Assembly (NCBI RefSeq): GCF_005503695.1
Contig: NZ_SCMU01000008.1
Location: 48,745-112,744, forward strand
DNA: 64,000 nt
DNA from: Sphingopyxis sp. 2PD
GTDB taxonomy: Bacteria > Pseudomonadota > Alphaproteobacteria > Sphingomonadales > Sphingomonadaceae
Direction of reading: 5' to 3'
In this document: piece after piece, positions 1 through 8,771 of the stretch
How positions within the stretch are numbered: the stretch's first letter is position 1
Layout of the letters: each line of letters starts with the position of its first letter
Notes under the pieces: generated by a model
Told to the model about the DNA's origin: nothing
The model's database searches: none
The model's input: the letters and a program-made list of their open reading frames with translations, nothing else
Program-made: the position numbers and the translations under genes

Positions 1-2
1 CT

Positions 3-734
3 AGCCCCTCCCGCAAGCGGGAGGGGGACTTGAGGGGCCAACCCGACTTTGCGCCCGAAAACCATCGCCCTCTTTACGGCCGCCGCATCCTGATTACCGC
101 AGGCCCGACGCACGAGCCGATCGACCCGGTGCGCTACATCGCCAACCGGTCGAGCGGCAAACAAGGCTTTGCGATCGCCGCCGCCGCCGCCGAGGCGGGC
201 GCCGAGGTGCTGCTGATCGCGGGGCCGGTGCCGCTGCCGACCCCGCCGGGGGTGATCCGCGTCGATGTCGAAACCGCGGTCGAGATGGCCGAGGAAGTTC
301 TGCAGGGGCTGCCGGTCGATGCCGCGATCATGGTCGCCGCCGTCGCCGACTGGCGGGCCGCCGACACATCCGCGCAAAAGATCAAGAAGGACGGCAGCGG
401 CGCGGTGCCGCCGCTGGCGCTGGCCGAAAACCCCGACATCCTTGCCGGGATTGCCCGATCGCCCGACCGCCCGCCGCTGCTGATCGGCTTTGCCGCCGAG
501 ACCAACGACGTCATCGCGCATGCCGGAGCGAAGCTGGCCAAGAAGGGTTGCGACTGGATCGTCGCCAACGACGTCGCCGCCGACCCGATGGGCGGCGAAA
601 GCAACCGCGTGCATATCGTTAGCAAAAACGGGATAGACAGCTGGGACCGACTGCCGAAAGCCGCCGTCGCCCGCAAATTGATGGAAAAGATCGCCGATGA
701 GCTCGATGCGCGTAGCCCCCGCCAGCCCGATTGA
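3..734 (+). CDS. coaBC: Phosphopantothenate-cysteine ligase domain of CoaBC, 5' end outside the window
   Basis: This is the CoaB half of the bifunctional enzyme that joins 4'-phosphopantothenate to cysteine with CTP during coenzyme A synthesis. Visible signatures are [18 protein letters not shown], the following ANRSSGKQG nucleotide-site segment, and the later [13 protein letters not shown] block. The frame is open from base 3 with no stop, so the usual N-terminal flavin-binding CoaC decarboxylase domain probably lies just left of the window. TTG at 30 is the first start-like codon inside but has no clear ribosome site. The interdomain linker as read here contains a palindromic repeat (5-26) in frame. 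The 3' end overlaps dut by 38 bases, so the two are probably cotranscribed. A stand-alone CoaB cannot be excluded without the upstream sequence. Confidence 0.88.
   Translation, partial: SPSRKREGDLRGQPDFAPENHRPLYGRRILITAGPTHEPIDPVRYIANRSSGKQGFAIAAAAAEAGAEVLLIAGPVPLPTPPGVIRVDVETAVEMAEEVLQGLPVDAAIMVAAVADWRAADTSAQKIKKDGSGAVPPLALAENPDILAGIARSPDRPPLLIGFAAETNDVIAHAGAKLAKKGCDWIVANDVAADPMGGESNRVHIVSKNGIDSWDRLPKAAVARKLMEKIADELDARSPRQPD
5..26. repeat. Short palindromic repeat, GC-rich
   Basis: A 10-base arm (5-14) pairs perfectly with 17-26 across a 2-base loop. The same core, cctcccgc..gcgggagg, recurs twice at 10130-10151 and 10222-10242 outside genes. Here it lies in an open frame contiguous with the CoaB domain, where it would encode a basic linker. 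Confidence 0.7.
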
Positions 735-1245
735 AATCCGCATCCAGCGGCTGCCCAATGGCGGCGGTTTGCCCCTGCCCGCCTATGCCAGCGACGGCGC
801 GGCGGGAATGGACGTTGTCGCGGCCGAATCGCTGACGATCCGCCCCGGCACCCGCCATGCGGTGGCGACCGGGTTCGCGATGGCGATCCCGCCCGGCTAT
901 GAAGTGCAGGTGCGCCCGCGCTCGGGCCTGGCGCTCAAACATGGCATCACCTGCCTCAACACGCCCGGCACGATCGACAGCGATTATCGCGGCGAGGTGA
1001 AGGTTATCCTCGCCAATCTGGGTGAGGATAATTTCGAGGTGAAGCGCGGCGACCGCATCGCGCAGCTGGTCCCGGCACCCGTCCAGCGCGCGAACTTCGC
1101 CGAAGTGGCGACGCTTGATGAGACGGCGCGCGGCGCGGGCGGGTTCGGATCGACCGGGGTCGAAAGCGAGCCCGTCGACGAAACCGCCGACGCCGCAGGA
1201 CTGGCCTCGCTATCGGGGATCAAGACCCGGCGATCGAGCGAGTAA
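697..1245 (+). CDS. dut: dUTP diphosphatase (trimeric dUTPase)
   Basis: The enzyme hydrolyses dUTP to dUMP and pyrophosphate in the cytoplasm, keeping uracil out of DNA and supplying dTMP synthesis. All five family motifs are in order over 182 residues: [16 protein letters not shown], the [14 protein letters not shown] block with its catalytic aspartate and tyrosine, RGDRIAQLV, and the glycine-rich AGGFGSTG that closes over substrate. About 30 residues after motif V form a non-conserved tail, longer than in the 151-residue E. coli protein. The chosen ATG overlaps the end of coaBC, and the coaBC-dut pairing is a common bacterial arrangement. The stop codon directly abuts the next gene's TTG start, suggesting translational coupling. 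Confidence 0.95.
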   Translation: MSSMRVAPASPIEIRIQRLPNGGGLPLPAYASDGAAGMDVVAAESLTIRPGTRHAVATGFAMAIPPGYEVQVRPRSGLALKHGITCLNTPGTIDSDYRGEVKVILANLGEDNFEVKRGDRIAQLVPAPVQRANFAEVATLDETARGAGGFGSTGVESEPVDETADAAGLASLSGIKTRRSSE

Positions 1246-1995
1246 TTGCTGACCGACGCCGAACTCGACCGCTATGCGCGCCAGATCATCCTGCCCGCGT
1301 TCGGCGGCGCGGGGCAGGCGAAGCTGAAGGCGGCGCATGTCACCGTCATCGGCGCGGGCGGCATCGGCTGTCCGGCGATCACCTATCTGGCGGCGGCGGG
1401 GGTCGGCAGGCTGACGATCATCGACAATGATGTCGTCGAATTGTCGAACCTGCAGCGCCAGCCGCTGTTCACCGATGCCGACATCGGCGCGGGCAAGGCC
1501 GAGGTCGCGGCGGACGCGGCGCGGCGGATCAACCCGCATGTCGAGGCGGCCGCAGTGTCCAATCGGTTGGACGAGGCGAACGCCTCCACGCTGCTGACGA
1601 ACGCCGACCTGATCCTCGACGGGTGCGACAATTTCGCGACCCGGTTGGCGGTCAACCGCGCCGCCGTCGCCTTGCGGGTTCCGCTGCTCAGCGCCGCGAT
1701 CGGGGCGTTCGAGGGGCAGGTCGCTCTGTACCAGGGCTGGCGCGCCGACAGCCCGTGCTACGCCTGCCTGGTCGGCGACGATCCCGACCGGCCCGGGATC
1801 AACTGCGCCGAAACCGGGGTTATGGGCGCGCTGGCGGGCATGATCGGGACGATGGCGGCGCTGGAGGCAGTGCGCGCGCTGACCGGCTGGGGCTCGGCCT
1901 TGACGGGGCGGCTGGCGATCATCGATATGCTCGACCGGCGCTGGCGCGAGGTTGCGGTGCCCAAGGATCCGGAGTGTCCGATATGCCGGGGCTGA
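1246..1995 (+). CDS. moeB: HesA/MoeB/ThiF family adenylyltransferase (E1-like)
   Basis: This E1-like enzyme adenylates the C-terminal glycine of a ubiquitin-fold sulfur carrier (MoaD or ThiS), the activation step in molybdopterin or thiazole synthesis. The 249-residue protein has the nucleotide-binding GAGGIGCPA (about residues 36-44), the DNDVVELSNLQRQ segment, and two CxxC pairs (CYAC near residue 172 and CPIC at the extreme C-terminus) that should bind structural zinc. There is no C-terminal rhodanese domain, unlike MoeZ types. Translation appears to begin at TTG immediately after the dut stop; no better start exists nearby. MoeB and ThiF cannot be separated from the sequence alone and no carrier gene is adjacent, so the symbol is provisional. 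Confidence 0.85.
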   Translation: MLTDAELDRYARQIILPAFGGAGQAKLKAAHVTVIGAGGIGCPAITYLAAAGVGRLTIIDNDVVELSNLQRQPLFTDADIGAGKAEVAADAARRINPHVEAAAVSNRLDEANASTLLTNADLILDGCDNFATRLAVNRAAVALRVPLLSAAIGAFEGQVALYQGWRADSPCYACLVGDDPDRPGINCAETGVMGALAGMIGTMAALEAVRALTGWGSALTGRLAIIDMLDRRWREVAVPKDPECPICRG

Positions 1996-2348
1996 ACATC
2001 ATCGTCGCATCGGCCGATGGCGAGCGTTTTTATGCCGCGCTCGAGGCGGCGGCAGCGGCGGCGGCGCTCGGGCGACCGGCGCGCATCTTCCTGCAAGGAC
2101 CAGCCGCGGCGCTGCTGCGCACCCCCGTCGCCTTTGCCGGCGATGCGGCGCGGCGCGCCGCGGGGCAGCCCGACCTTGTGTCGCTGATCGCCGAGGCGAT
2201 GGCGATGGATGTGCGGCTGGTCGTCTGTCAGTCGGGCATGGCGCTGACTGGCATGACCGCGAGCGAGCTGGTGCCGCAGGTGCGCACGGGCGGGCTGGTG
2301 AGCTTCATGGCCGAGATGGGCGAAGCTGACCGGTTGGTGGTGTATTGA
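1983..2348 (+). CDS. DsrE/DsrF-like small sulfur-relay family protein
   Basis: The 121-residue product has the short alpha/beta pattern of the DsrE-like family: a first strand LNIIVASADGERFYAAL, an alanine-rich helix, a second strand ARIFLQGPAAALL, and a single cysteine in VVCQSGMALTGM where related proteins carry a reactive cysteine. Such proteins often take part in persulfide relay. The ATG at 1983 overlaps the end of the E1-like gene by 13 bases, so the two are coupled; an E1 enzyme next to a DsrE protein fits a sulfur-transfer role. The specific partner is unknown and function is inferred from fold and context only. Confidence 0.7.
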   Translation: MPGLNIIVASADGERFYAALEAAAAAAALGRPARIFLQGPAAALLRTPVAFAGDAARRAAGQPDLVSLIAEAMAMDVRLVVCQSGMALTGMTASELVPQVRTGGLVSFMAEMGEADRLVVY

Positions 2349-2498
2349 ATTTTTGATCCTCCCTGTGGCGAAGCCATGGGGAGGGGGACCGCTTGCGAAG
2401 CAAGTGGTGGAGGGGCAGCAACGACAGCGCAAATGCCCCTCCGTCAGCGCTTCGCGCTGCCACCTCCCCACGCCTTTGGCGCAAGGAGGATCAAGCGG
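2349..2498. repeat. Intergenic mosaic of small hairpins between convergent genes
   Basis: This 150-base gap between the convergent DsrE-like and methyltransferase genes holds two compact hairpins (cttgc-gaa-gcaag near 2391-2403 and agcgc-ttc-gcgct near 2448-2460). They are flanked by complementary ggaggggc / gcccctcc tracts. It is typical of sphingomonad intergenic repeats and may act as a bidirectional terminator, although no T-tract is present. Confidence 0.5.
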
Positions 2499-3218
2499 TC
2501 ACGGATTATCGCACACCGTGATCGCATCGGGCTCGGGGCGTTTCCCTTCAGGTACGAAGCGCGCCAGATAGCCCCCGGCATGCTGCTTGTCGTCATAGGA
2601 CACCAGCTTGTACCCGACCGCCTCGAACTCGCAGACGAGCAGGCGGAAGGGCGTGCCATGGTCGGCGATCGGGCGGTCGCCGTCGACGACGATCACCTGC
2701 CCGCCCGCGCGCAATGCCGGGCGTAGCCGCCAGAGAAAGGCGTAGGGCTCGCCAATCTCATGATACATATGGACCATGAACACGCGGTCGAAGCTGGCGG
2801 CGGGCAGCCGCGGGTCGTCGACCGCGCCGAGTTTGAGCGAGACATTGTCGAGCCGTTCGCGCGCGACGCGGTCGGCAAGCCGTTCGATCACGTCGGGGAT
2901 GATGTCCTGCGCCAGCACGCGACCGCCCGCGCCGACGCGCTGCGCCAGCCGCACGGTATAATAGCCATCGCCCGCGCCGATGTCGGCCACGGTCATCCCG
3001 GGACGGACATCGGCCGAGTCCATGACATCCTCGGCTTCGTTGACGCGGTCGCGCGCTTCCTCGGTCGACCATTTGGTCGATACGGTCGGCGCCACCGGGC
3101 GGTCGGCGGGCGGAAACTCGCGCGCCGTCATGGCGCGGTCGCCGCTATCGTCCCATGGCGCATCGCAGCCGCCGAGCAGCGGCAAGAGTGCGAGCAGGAC
3201 GACAGCGCGGCGGATCAA
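2499..3218 (-). CDS. Lipoprotein with class I SAM-dependent methyltransferase domain
   Basis: The N-terminus [19 protein letters not shown] is a lipoprotein signal with lipobox LGGC and cysteine at residue 18, so the protein should be membrane-anchored and face the periplasm. The rest is a Rossmann methyltransferase: motif [14 protein letters not shown] (about residues 79-91), a following acidic residue in LAQDI, and a later [13 protein letters not shown] segment typical of small-molecule methyltransferases. SAM is normally cytoplasmic, so an exported methyltransferase fold is odd; similar proteins are annotated in other proteobacteria without known substrates. Translation starts at TTG overlapping the prfB stop (TTGA), so it is translated with prfB. 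Function remains unassigned. Confidence 0.75.
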   Translation of the reverse strand: MIRRAVVLLALLPLLGGCDAPWDDSGDRAMTAREFPPADRPVAPTVSTKWSTEEARDRVNEAEDVMDSADVRPGMTVADIGAGDGYYTVRLAQRVGAGGRVLAQDIIPDVIERLADRVARERLDNVSLKLGAVDDPRLPAASFDRVFMVHMYHEIGEPYAFLWRLRPALRAGGQVIVVDGDRPIADHGTPFRLLVCEFEAVGYKLVSYDDKQHAGGYLARFVPEGKRPEPDAITVCDNP

Positions 3219-4342
3219 TCGATGTCCTCCACCTCGACCTTTTCGCCCGTGACCTTTTGCGACAGCGCCGCCGCCATGAACGGGTCGAGCGCCCCGTCGA
3301 GCACGTCGCCGGGCGCGGTCGAGGTGACCCCGGTGCGCAGATCCTTGACCAGCTGATAGGGCTGGAGGACGTAGGAGCGGATCTGGTGGCCCCAGCCGAT
3401 CTCGGTCTTCGCCTGATATTCGCCCGATGCCGCGGCCTCGCGCTTTTGCAGCTCGGCCTCATACATCCGCGCTTTCAGCATCCCCATCGCGGTCGCGCGG
3501 TTCTTGTGCTGCGAGCGGTCGTTCTGGCTCGCAACGACGATGCCCGTCGGAATATGCGTGATGCGCACCGCCGAATCGGTGGTGTTGACGTGCTGGCCGC
3601 CCGCGCCCGAGGCGCGGTAGGTGTCGATCTTGAGGTCACTCTCGTTGATCTCGATGTCGATATTGTCGTCGATGACCGGATAGACCCAGACGCTCGAAAA
3701 GCTGGTGTGGCGCCGCGCCGAACTGTCGTAGGGCGAAATGCGGACGAGGCGGTGGACGCCGCTTTCGGTCTTCGCATAGCCATAGGCATTCTCGCCCTTG
3801 ACGAGCATCGTCGCCGACTTGATCCCCGCCTGCTCGCCCGCCTGATATTCGACGAGCTCGACCTTCATCCGGCGCTTTTCGGCCCAGCGGCTGTACATGC
3901 GCTGGAGCATTTCGGCCCAGTCCTGGCTCTCGGTCCCGCCCGCGCCGGCATGGACTTCGATATAGCAGTCGTTGCCGTCGGCCTCGCCCGCAAGCAGCGC
4001 CTTGATCTTGTCCTCTTCAGCCCGTTCGGCAAGCGCGGCGAGCGACGCCACCGCCTCGTCGACCATCGCCTCGTCGCCTTCCATCTCGGCAAGCTCGATC
4101 AGCTCGGCGGTATCGGCGCATTCGGTCTCGATCGCGCGCGTCGCGGTGATTGCCTCGTCGAGCCGGCGGCGTTCGCGCATCACATCCTGCGCCGCCTTAG
4201 CATCGTTCCACAGCGTCGGGTCCTCGACCTTGGCATTGAGTTCGTCGAGCCGCCGCACCGCGCGGTCCCAGTCGAGAAAACGGCGTAGCAGCGCCAATGC
4301 GGCGCCAATCTTGTCGATATGATCCTGCGCTTCGGCGCGCAT
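3215..4342 (-). CDS. prfB: Peptide chain release factor 2
   Basis: RF2 recognises UGA and UAA stop codons and triggers peptide release at the ribosome. The 375-residue protein has an N-terminal helical domain, the codon-reading tripeptide region reading [14 protein letters not shown] (SPY where E. coli has SPF), and the universal GGQ in [18 protein letters not shown] whose glutamine drives hydrolysis. E. coli prfB needs a +1 programmed frameshift at an in-frame UGA near codon 26; here the matching site reads RFLDWD in one continuous frame, so that autoregulation is absent. The gene lies 72 bases downstream of mrcA and is followed by an overlapping methyltransferase gene. Confidence 0.96.
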   Translation of the reverse strand: MRAEAQDHIDKIGAALALLRRFLDWDRAVRRLDELNAKVEDPTLWNDAKAAQDVMRERRRLDEAITATRAIETECADTAELIELAEMEGDEAMVDEAVASLAALAERAEEDKIKALLAGEADGNDCYIEVHAGAGGTESQDWAEMLQRMYSRWAEKRRMKVELVEYQAGEQAGIKSATMLVKGENAYGYAKTESGVHRLVRISPYDSSARRHTSFSSVWVYPVIDDNIDIEINESDLKIDTYRASGAGGQHVNTTDSAVRITHIPTGIVVASQNDRSQHKNRATAMGMLKARMYEAELQKREAAASGEYQAKTEIGWGHQIRSYVLQPYQLVKDLRTGVTSTAPGDVLDGALDPFMAAALSQKVTGEKVEVEDID

Positions 4343-4414
4343 GTCCTTGCTCCTGAAATATGTTGGTTTCGCCCTTACGGCCTCAAAGGTCGAAGGGGAA
4401 GCGAGCCCGCAGCG

Positions 4415-6931
4415 TCAGATAATGCCGCCACGATCCTCCAGAAAATCGCTGTCGCTACGTCGGCCGTTACCCTGCTGCACGGGCGCGTCCTGACGCCGCG
4501 GGGTCCTTGCCGGCTTGATTTCTTCTTCGCGGATCGTCCGGCGCGGTTCGCTTTCGGGTTTGAACGCTTCCCAGATGATCGACGCCTTGGGGTCGGTGCC
4601 CGGCCAGCTGCCATAGACGCGGCGCCCCGACTGGCGATCGATGCGCACCATCCGCACGCCCTTGGGCGCGGCGAACGGAATCGGCTGGCGGTCGGCGAGC
4701 GCCGCAAGCGCGAAATCCTTGAAGATCGGCGCCGCATAGCTGCCGCCCTGCGCATAGCCGCCCATGCTGCGCGGCTGGTCGAAGCCGATATACATGCCCG
4801 CGATCACGTCGGGGGTACCGCCGACGAACCACACGTCGTTCGGCCCCGTCGTCGTGCCGGTCTTGCCGAACAAGGGCACGTTGAGGTCGCGCAGCCGCAC
4901 CGCGGTCCCGCGCTGGACAACACCCTCGAGCATGTGGACGACCTGATAGGCGGTCATCGGGTCCATCAGCTGCTTGCCCGACTTGGCAAAGCGCGGCATC
5001 GGACGCCCGTCCCAATCCTTCTTGTTACAGCCTTCGCACGGCTTCCAATTGGCCGGGAAAATCACCTTGCCGCGGCGGTCCTGCGCATAGTCGATCACCC
5101 GCGGCTTGAGTTCGCGGCCATGGTTGGCGAGCATTGCATAGGCGTTGGTGATCTTTTCCACCGTCGTCGATCCGGCGCCGAGCGCGGTCGACAGATAGGG
5201 TTCGTGCTTGCCGATTCCCATCGTCTGGATCGTCTCGACGATCGGCTCCATGCCGATCTGGCTCGCGGCCTTGACGGTCATCAGGTTGCGCGACTGTTCG
5301 AGCCCCCAGCGCATCGTATGTTCGCCGCTGCCGCCCGAACCGCCGAAGTTGCGGAAGCATTTATTGCCGAAACGCGCGCCCTGATAGACGCAGAACGGCC
5401 CGTCGACGATCATCGTCGCGGGGGTCATGCCATTGTCGAGCGCGGCGGCATAGACGAACGGCTTGATCGTCGACCCCGGCTGGCGTTCGGCCTGCGTCGC
5501 CCGGTTGAATGGCGACAGCTTGACGTCGAAACCGCCCTGCATCGCATAGATGCGGCCCGAATGCGGGCTTTCGACGATCATGCCGCCTGACACTTCGGGA
5601 ATGTTGCGCAGCGCGTAGGCCGACCCGCCGGTCGACTTGACGACGATCAGGTCGCCGGGGCGCATCGCCGAAAAAGCGCTGCCGCCCGTCTTGCGATAGC
5701 CCATGGTCGCGGCGCTGGCGGGCAGCGTGCCGGTGTCGCCATTGGCAAAGCCGATCTGCGCCGCCGCCGCCGATTTCGACAGCACCGCGGCGACGCGCCA
5801 ATTGTCGTAATCGATCCCGATAAAGCTCGATGCGAGGCGGCTCTGCCACTGGTCGTCGGCCTCGATCCGGGCGATCGGCCCCGACCAGCCCTTGCCCGCG
5901 TCGTAGCGTTGAAGCCCCTTGCGCAGCGCCATCGTGGCGCCTGCCTGCATCTTGCCGTCATAGGGCGTGCGGACCCAGAGGCCGCCGGCATAGACGCTGA
6001 GCGGGCCGTCGTCGGCGGTTTCGCCGAACTGGGCGATCAGCTGGCGCCGCACCTCTTCCATATAATAGCCGCCGACCTGCGCGATCGCGGTGTTGCCGCT
6101 GTTGGTCAGGCCAAGCGGCATCGCGCGCGCCGCGTCGCGCTGCGCCGCGGTGATCCAGCCATTGTCCTCCATCGACCCAAGCACGAAATTGCGCCGCGCC
6201 AGCGCTTCGCGCTCGAAGCGGGTGCGCCCATATTTTTCGGGCGCCTTGGGCAGGATCGCAAGAAACGCCATCTCGTGGAGCTGGAGCTGGTCGACATCCT
6301 TGTCGAAATAGGCGCGGCTTGCCGCCTGCACCCCGAAGCTGCGGCGACCGAGCGGGATTTCGTTGAGGTACAGTTCGAGGATCTGTTCCTTGGTCAGCGC
6401 ATCCTCGATCCGCATCGCGAGGATCGCCTCGCGCACCTTGCGGCGATAGCTGAGTTCGTTGGTGAGCAGCAGATTCTTCGCCACCTGCTGGGTGATCGTC
6501 GAAGCGCCGACCGGGCGACCGCTGTTGGTGAGGTTGGTGACGATCGCCGAAGCGATGCCCGGATAGTCGATGCCGCCGTGGCTGAAGAAGGTCTTGTCCT
6601 CGGCGGCCAGGAAGGACCGCACCAAAAGCTGCGGATATTCGCTATATTCCAGCTGCACCCGCCGGTCGCGGGCATAGGCATGCACCGGCTTGCCTTCGCC
6701 GTCGCGGACCATCGTCGGCAGCGCCGGTTCATAGTCGCGCAGCTGGTCGACCGACGGCAGATCGCGCGCGAAGATCGCCCAGATCAGCGCGATCCCCAGC
6801 AAACCGGCGAGCGCCAGATAGCCAAGCCAGCGGAACCAGCGCCGCGTCCACATGTCGCGAAACCAGCCAATCACCGCGTTACTATCGCGGTGAAGACGCA
6901 AGCGGAAATGGGACGTGCTGTCGGCGACCAT
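4415..6931 (-). CDS. mrcA: Class A penicillin-binding protein 1A
   Basis: A bifunctional peptidoglycan synthase that polymerises lipid II and cross-links peptides in the periplasm. After a cytoplasmic start and one transmembrane helix (YLALAGLLGIALIWAIFA, about residues 38-55) comes the GT51 domain with EDKTFFSHGGIDYPG and the STITQQVAKNL motif. The transpeptidase follows with the active-site serine in PGSTIKPF, SRN in EQSRNLM, and KTG in GKTGTTTG. The length of 838 residues is normal. An ATG 26 codons in (MWTRRWFRW, base 6853) is a plausible alternative start. The C-terminal tail is charged and disordered. It belongs to the amiC-mrcA-prfB neighbourhood common in alphaproteobacteria. Confidence 0.95.
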   Translation of the reverse strand: MVADSTSHFRLRLHRDSNAVIGWFRDMWTRRWFRWLGYLALAGLLGIALIWAIFARDLPSVDQLRDYEPALPTMVRDGEGKPVHAYARDRRVQLEYSEYPQLLVRSFLAAEDKTFFSHGGIDYPGIASAIVTNLTNSGRPVGASTITQQVAKNLLLTNELSYRRKVREAILAMRIEDALTKEQILELYLNEIPLGRRSFGVQAASRAYFDKDVDQLQLHEMAFLAILPKAPEKYGRTRFEREALARRNFVLGSMEDNGWITAAQRDAARAMPLGLTNSGNTAIAQVGGYYMEEVRRQLIAQFGETADDGPLSVYAGGLWVRTPYDGKMQAGATMALRKGLQRYDAGKGWSGPIARIEADDQWQSRLASSFIGIDYDNWRVAAVLSKSAAAAQIGFANGDTGTLPASAATMGYRKTGGSAFSAMRPGDLIVVKSTGGSAYALRNIPEVSGGMIVESPHSGRIYAMQGGFDVKLSPFNRATQAERQPGSTIKPFVYAAALDNGMTPATMIVDGPFCVYQGARFGNKCFRNFGGSGGSGEHTMRWGLEQSRNLMTVKAASQIGMEPIVETIQTMGIGKHEPYLSTALGAGSTTVEKITNAYAMLANHGRELKPRVIDYAQDRRGKVIFPANWKPCEGCNKKDWDGRPMPRFAKSGKQLMDPMTAYQVVHMLEGVVQRGTAVRLRDLNVPLFGKTGTTTGPNDVWFVGGTPDVIAGMYIGFDQPRSMGGYAQGGSYAAPIFKDFALAALADRQPIPFAAPKGVRMVRIDRQSGRRVYGSWPGTDPKASIIWEAFKPESEPRRTIREEEIKPARTPRRQDAPVQQGNGRRSDSDFLEDRGGII

Positions 6932-6993
6932 AGGGCCAAGCCTCTAAAGCGTGGATCGCCGAAAGGGAAGCATGCTTGCGGCGTGGCGCTATT

Positions 6994-7626
6994 CTATTGC
7001 CCGCCGCCAGGCGGAGGAGGACCGGCCAGGTCGAGCAGCGCGAAACGCAGCATCGCGGCCACGTCGGCCAGCACTGCCACCCGTGCAACGCGGTCTTCTT
7101 CGTACAGCATTTCGTCGGCGGCAAAGCCGAGCTCGACCGCCAGCCGGAGCCGCGACCACAGCCGCTGTCGGTCGGGGGCCGCCAGATGCGCGGCGCAGGC
7201 GTCGGCCAGCCGGTCGGTCACATGCCGGTGCGATTCGAGCCGGACATGGACGAGCCGCGGCGAGGCGTGGAGCGCGCGCAAGATCCACACCGCGCCCGGC
7301 TCGGCGCGCGTCACGGCGGCATTGTCCGCGAGCAGGTCGCCGATATGGTCAGCCATCGCCGCGATCCCGGCGGGCGCGTGCCGCGCCAGCCAGGTCTCCA
7401 GCACCGCATTCTGCCGCTCCATCAAGCGGCGCCCGAGCGCCTCGAGCACCGCATATTTGTCGCTGAAATAGCGGTAGAGCGCGGGCGGCGTCAGCCCGGC
7501 GCGCGCGGCGATCATATTGGTCGAAATCCGTTCGATCCCGACCTCGGCCAACAATTCGCCCGCGACGTCGAGCAGGCGGGCGCGGGTCAGGTGCGCACGA
7601 TCCTGTCGCGGCGGGGCAGCGATCAT
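6994..7626 (-). CDS. TetR family transcriptional regulator
   Basis: The 210-residue protein has an N-terminal TetR helix-turn-helix (ARLLDVAGELLAEVG then NMIAARAGLTPPALYRYF, about residues 17-55) and an alpha-helical ligand domain of unassigned type. Its ATG overlaps the stop of the DSD1-family gene by four bases, so it is the last gene of the oxidase/PLP-enzyme operon and probably autoregulates it. The ligand is unknown. A proline/glycine tail (PPPPGGGQ) ends the protein. It is followed by a 62-base gap to mrcA. Confidence 0.85.
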   Translation of the reverse strand: MIAAPPRQDRAHLTRARLLDVAGELLAEVGIERISTNMIAARAGLTPPALYRYFSDKYAVLEALGRRLMERQNAVLETWLARHAPAGIAAMADHIGDLLADNAAVTRAEPGAVWILRALHASPRLVHVRLESHRHVTDRLADACAAHLAAPDRQRLWSRLRLAVELGFAADEMLYEEDRVARVAVLADVAAMLRFALLDLAGPPPPGGGQ

Positions 7627-8771
7627 CGCGCCCGGCCGCGCGCGCTGACCGGCCAGATGTCGGTCAGCGTATCGCCCGCGACGACATGGTAGCTGTCGTA
7701 GAGATTCACCGTGGGATCGCAGTGCGGCACGGTCAGGCTGACCGGATCGCCGGGGGCGAGCTCAGCACCGATGCCCGGCGCGATCAGCGCCGCATGCTCG
7801 TCGCCCATGAAGGCAAAGAAGGCGGTTTCGGGCGCGCCGCGCTGAACCACCGCGACGCCGCCGTCGGTCGAAAGCGATTTATACCCGGCATCGATGGTCA
7901 CCAGCCCGTCATGATTGGCGCTGACCACCCGGGCATCGACCGACAGCGAAACCGCGAATGGCGATTCGCCGCCCGCGCCGGTCAGGTCGCAGTCGAGATA
8001 TTGTTTGTCCATAAACACATAGCTGCCCGCCTGGAGTTCGGTGAACACACCAAGTTCCAGGTCGATGCGGTGGGTTCCAGTCCCCGATCCGGTGACGATG
8101 GCCGGCGCAAAGCCCGCATCGGTCAAGGCCGCGATCACCGTCTGCAGATAGGCGGTGCGCTCGACGATCGCGGCGCGGCGATCAGCAAAGCTTTCGATAT
8201 GCTGCTGCGACCCGCAATAAAATTGTACCCCGCGATAGGCGAGGTTCGGTGCGGCGGCGATGATCCGCGCCAGGGCGACGGCGGCATCGGCCGACGCGAC
8301 GCCGGTGCGCGCGATGCCAGGGTCGATGTCGATGATCACGTCGAGCCGCGCGCTTGCCGCGGCGAGCGCGGCATCGATGCGCGTCGCGACGCCCGGATGG
8401 TCGACTACTGCCATCAGCCCTTCGGTGCGGCTCGCGAGCGCCGCGAGCCGGTCGATCGCGCGCGGCGCCGCAACCGGTGAGGTGATGAGGATGCCCGTCA
8501 CCCCGCCGTCGCTCAATGCCTCGGCCTCGCCGATCTTGGCGCAGCAGATGCCGACCGCCCCCGCACCGATCTGCCGCTTGGCGATTTCAACGCTCTTGTG
8601 GGTCTTGGCGTGGGGGCGCAAGGCAACACCCTTGTCTGCGGTCAGCGCCGCCATCGCCGCGATATTGCGGTCGAGCGCATCGGCATCGAGCACCAGCACC
8701 GGGGTGTTGAGGTCGGCGCGAGACCCTTGCTGGCCGATCAGATGCGCGTGGAGATCGCGGTCGGTTGTCAT
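7623..8771 (-). CDS. DSD1-family PLP enzyme (D-serine dehydratase / D-threonine aldolase type)
   Basis: A 382-residue fold-III PLP enzyme of the family that dehydrates D-serine-type substrates or cleaves beta-hydroxy-D-amino acids. The PLP lysine lies in LRPHAKTHKS (about residue 53). The C-terminal metal site is intact as PHCDPTVNLYDSYHVV, whose histidine and cysteine coordinate zinc or another divalent ion in characterised members. The ATG at 8771 was chosen because it overlaps the upstream lactone-oxidase stop (ATGA), although the frame is open further upstream. Dehydratase, aldolase and hydroxyaspartate dehydratase activities all occur in this family, so the exact substrate is open. Its operon partners are an FAD oxidase and a TetR regulator. 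Confidence 0.85.
   Translation of the reverse strand: MTTDRDLHAHLIGQQGSRADLNTPVLVLDADALDRNIAAMAALTADKGVALRPHAKTHKSVEIAKRQIGAGAVGICCAKIGEAEALSDGGVTGILITSPVAAPRAIDRLAALASRTEGLMAVVDHPGVATRIDAALAAASARLDVIIDIDPGIARTGVASADAAVALARIIAAAPNLAYRGVQFYCGSQQHIESFADRRAAIVERTAYLQTVIAALTDAGFAPAIVTGSGTGTHRIDLELGVFTELQAGSYVFMDKQYLDCDLTGAGGESPFAVSLSVDARVVSANHDGLVTIDAGYKSLSTDGGVAVVQRGAPETAFFAFMGDEHAALIAPGIGAELAPGDPVSLTVPHCDPTVNLYDSYHVVAGDTLTDIWPVSARGRAR

Noticed and set aside
3960..4342. Programmed frameshift site in prfB
   Set aside because: The region matching the E. coli site reads through continuously with no in-frame UGA.
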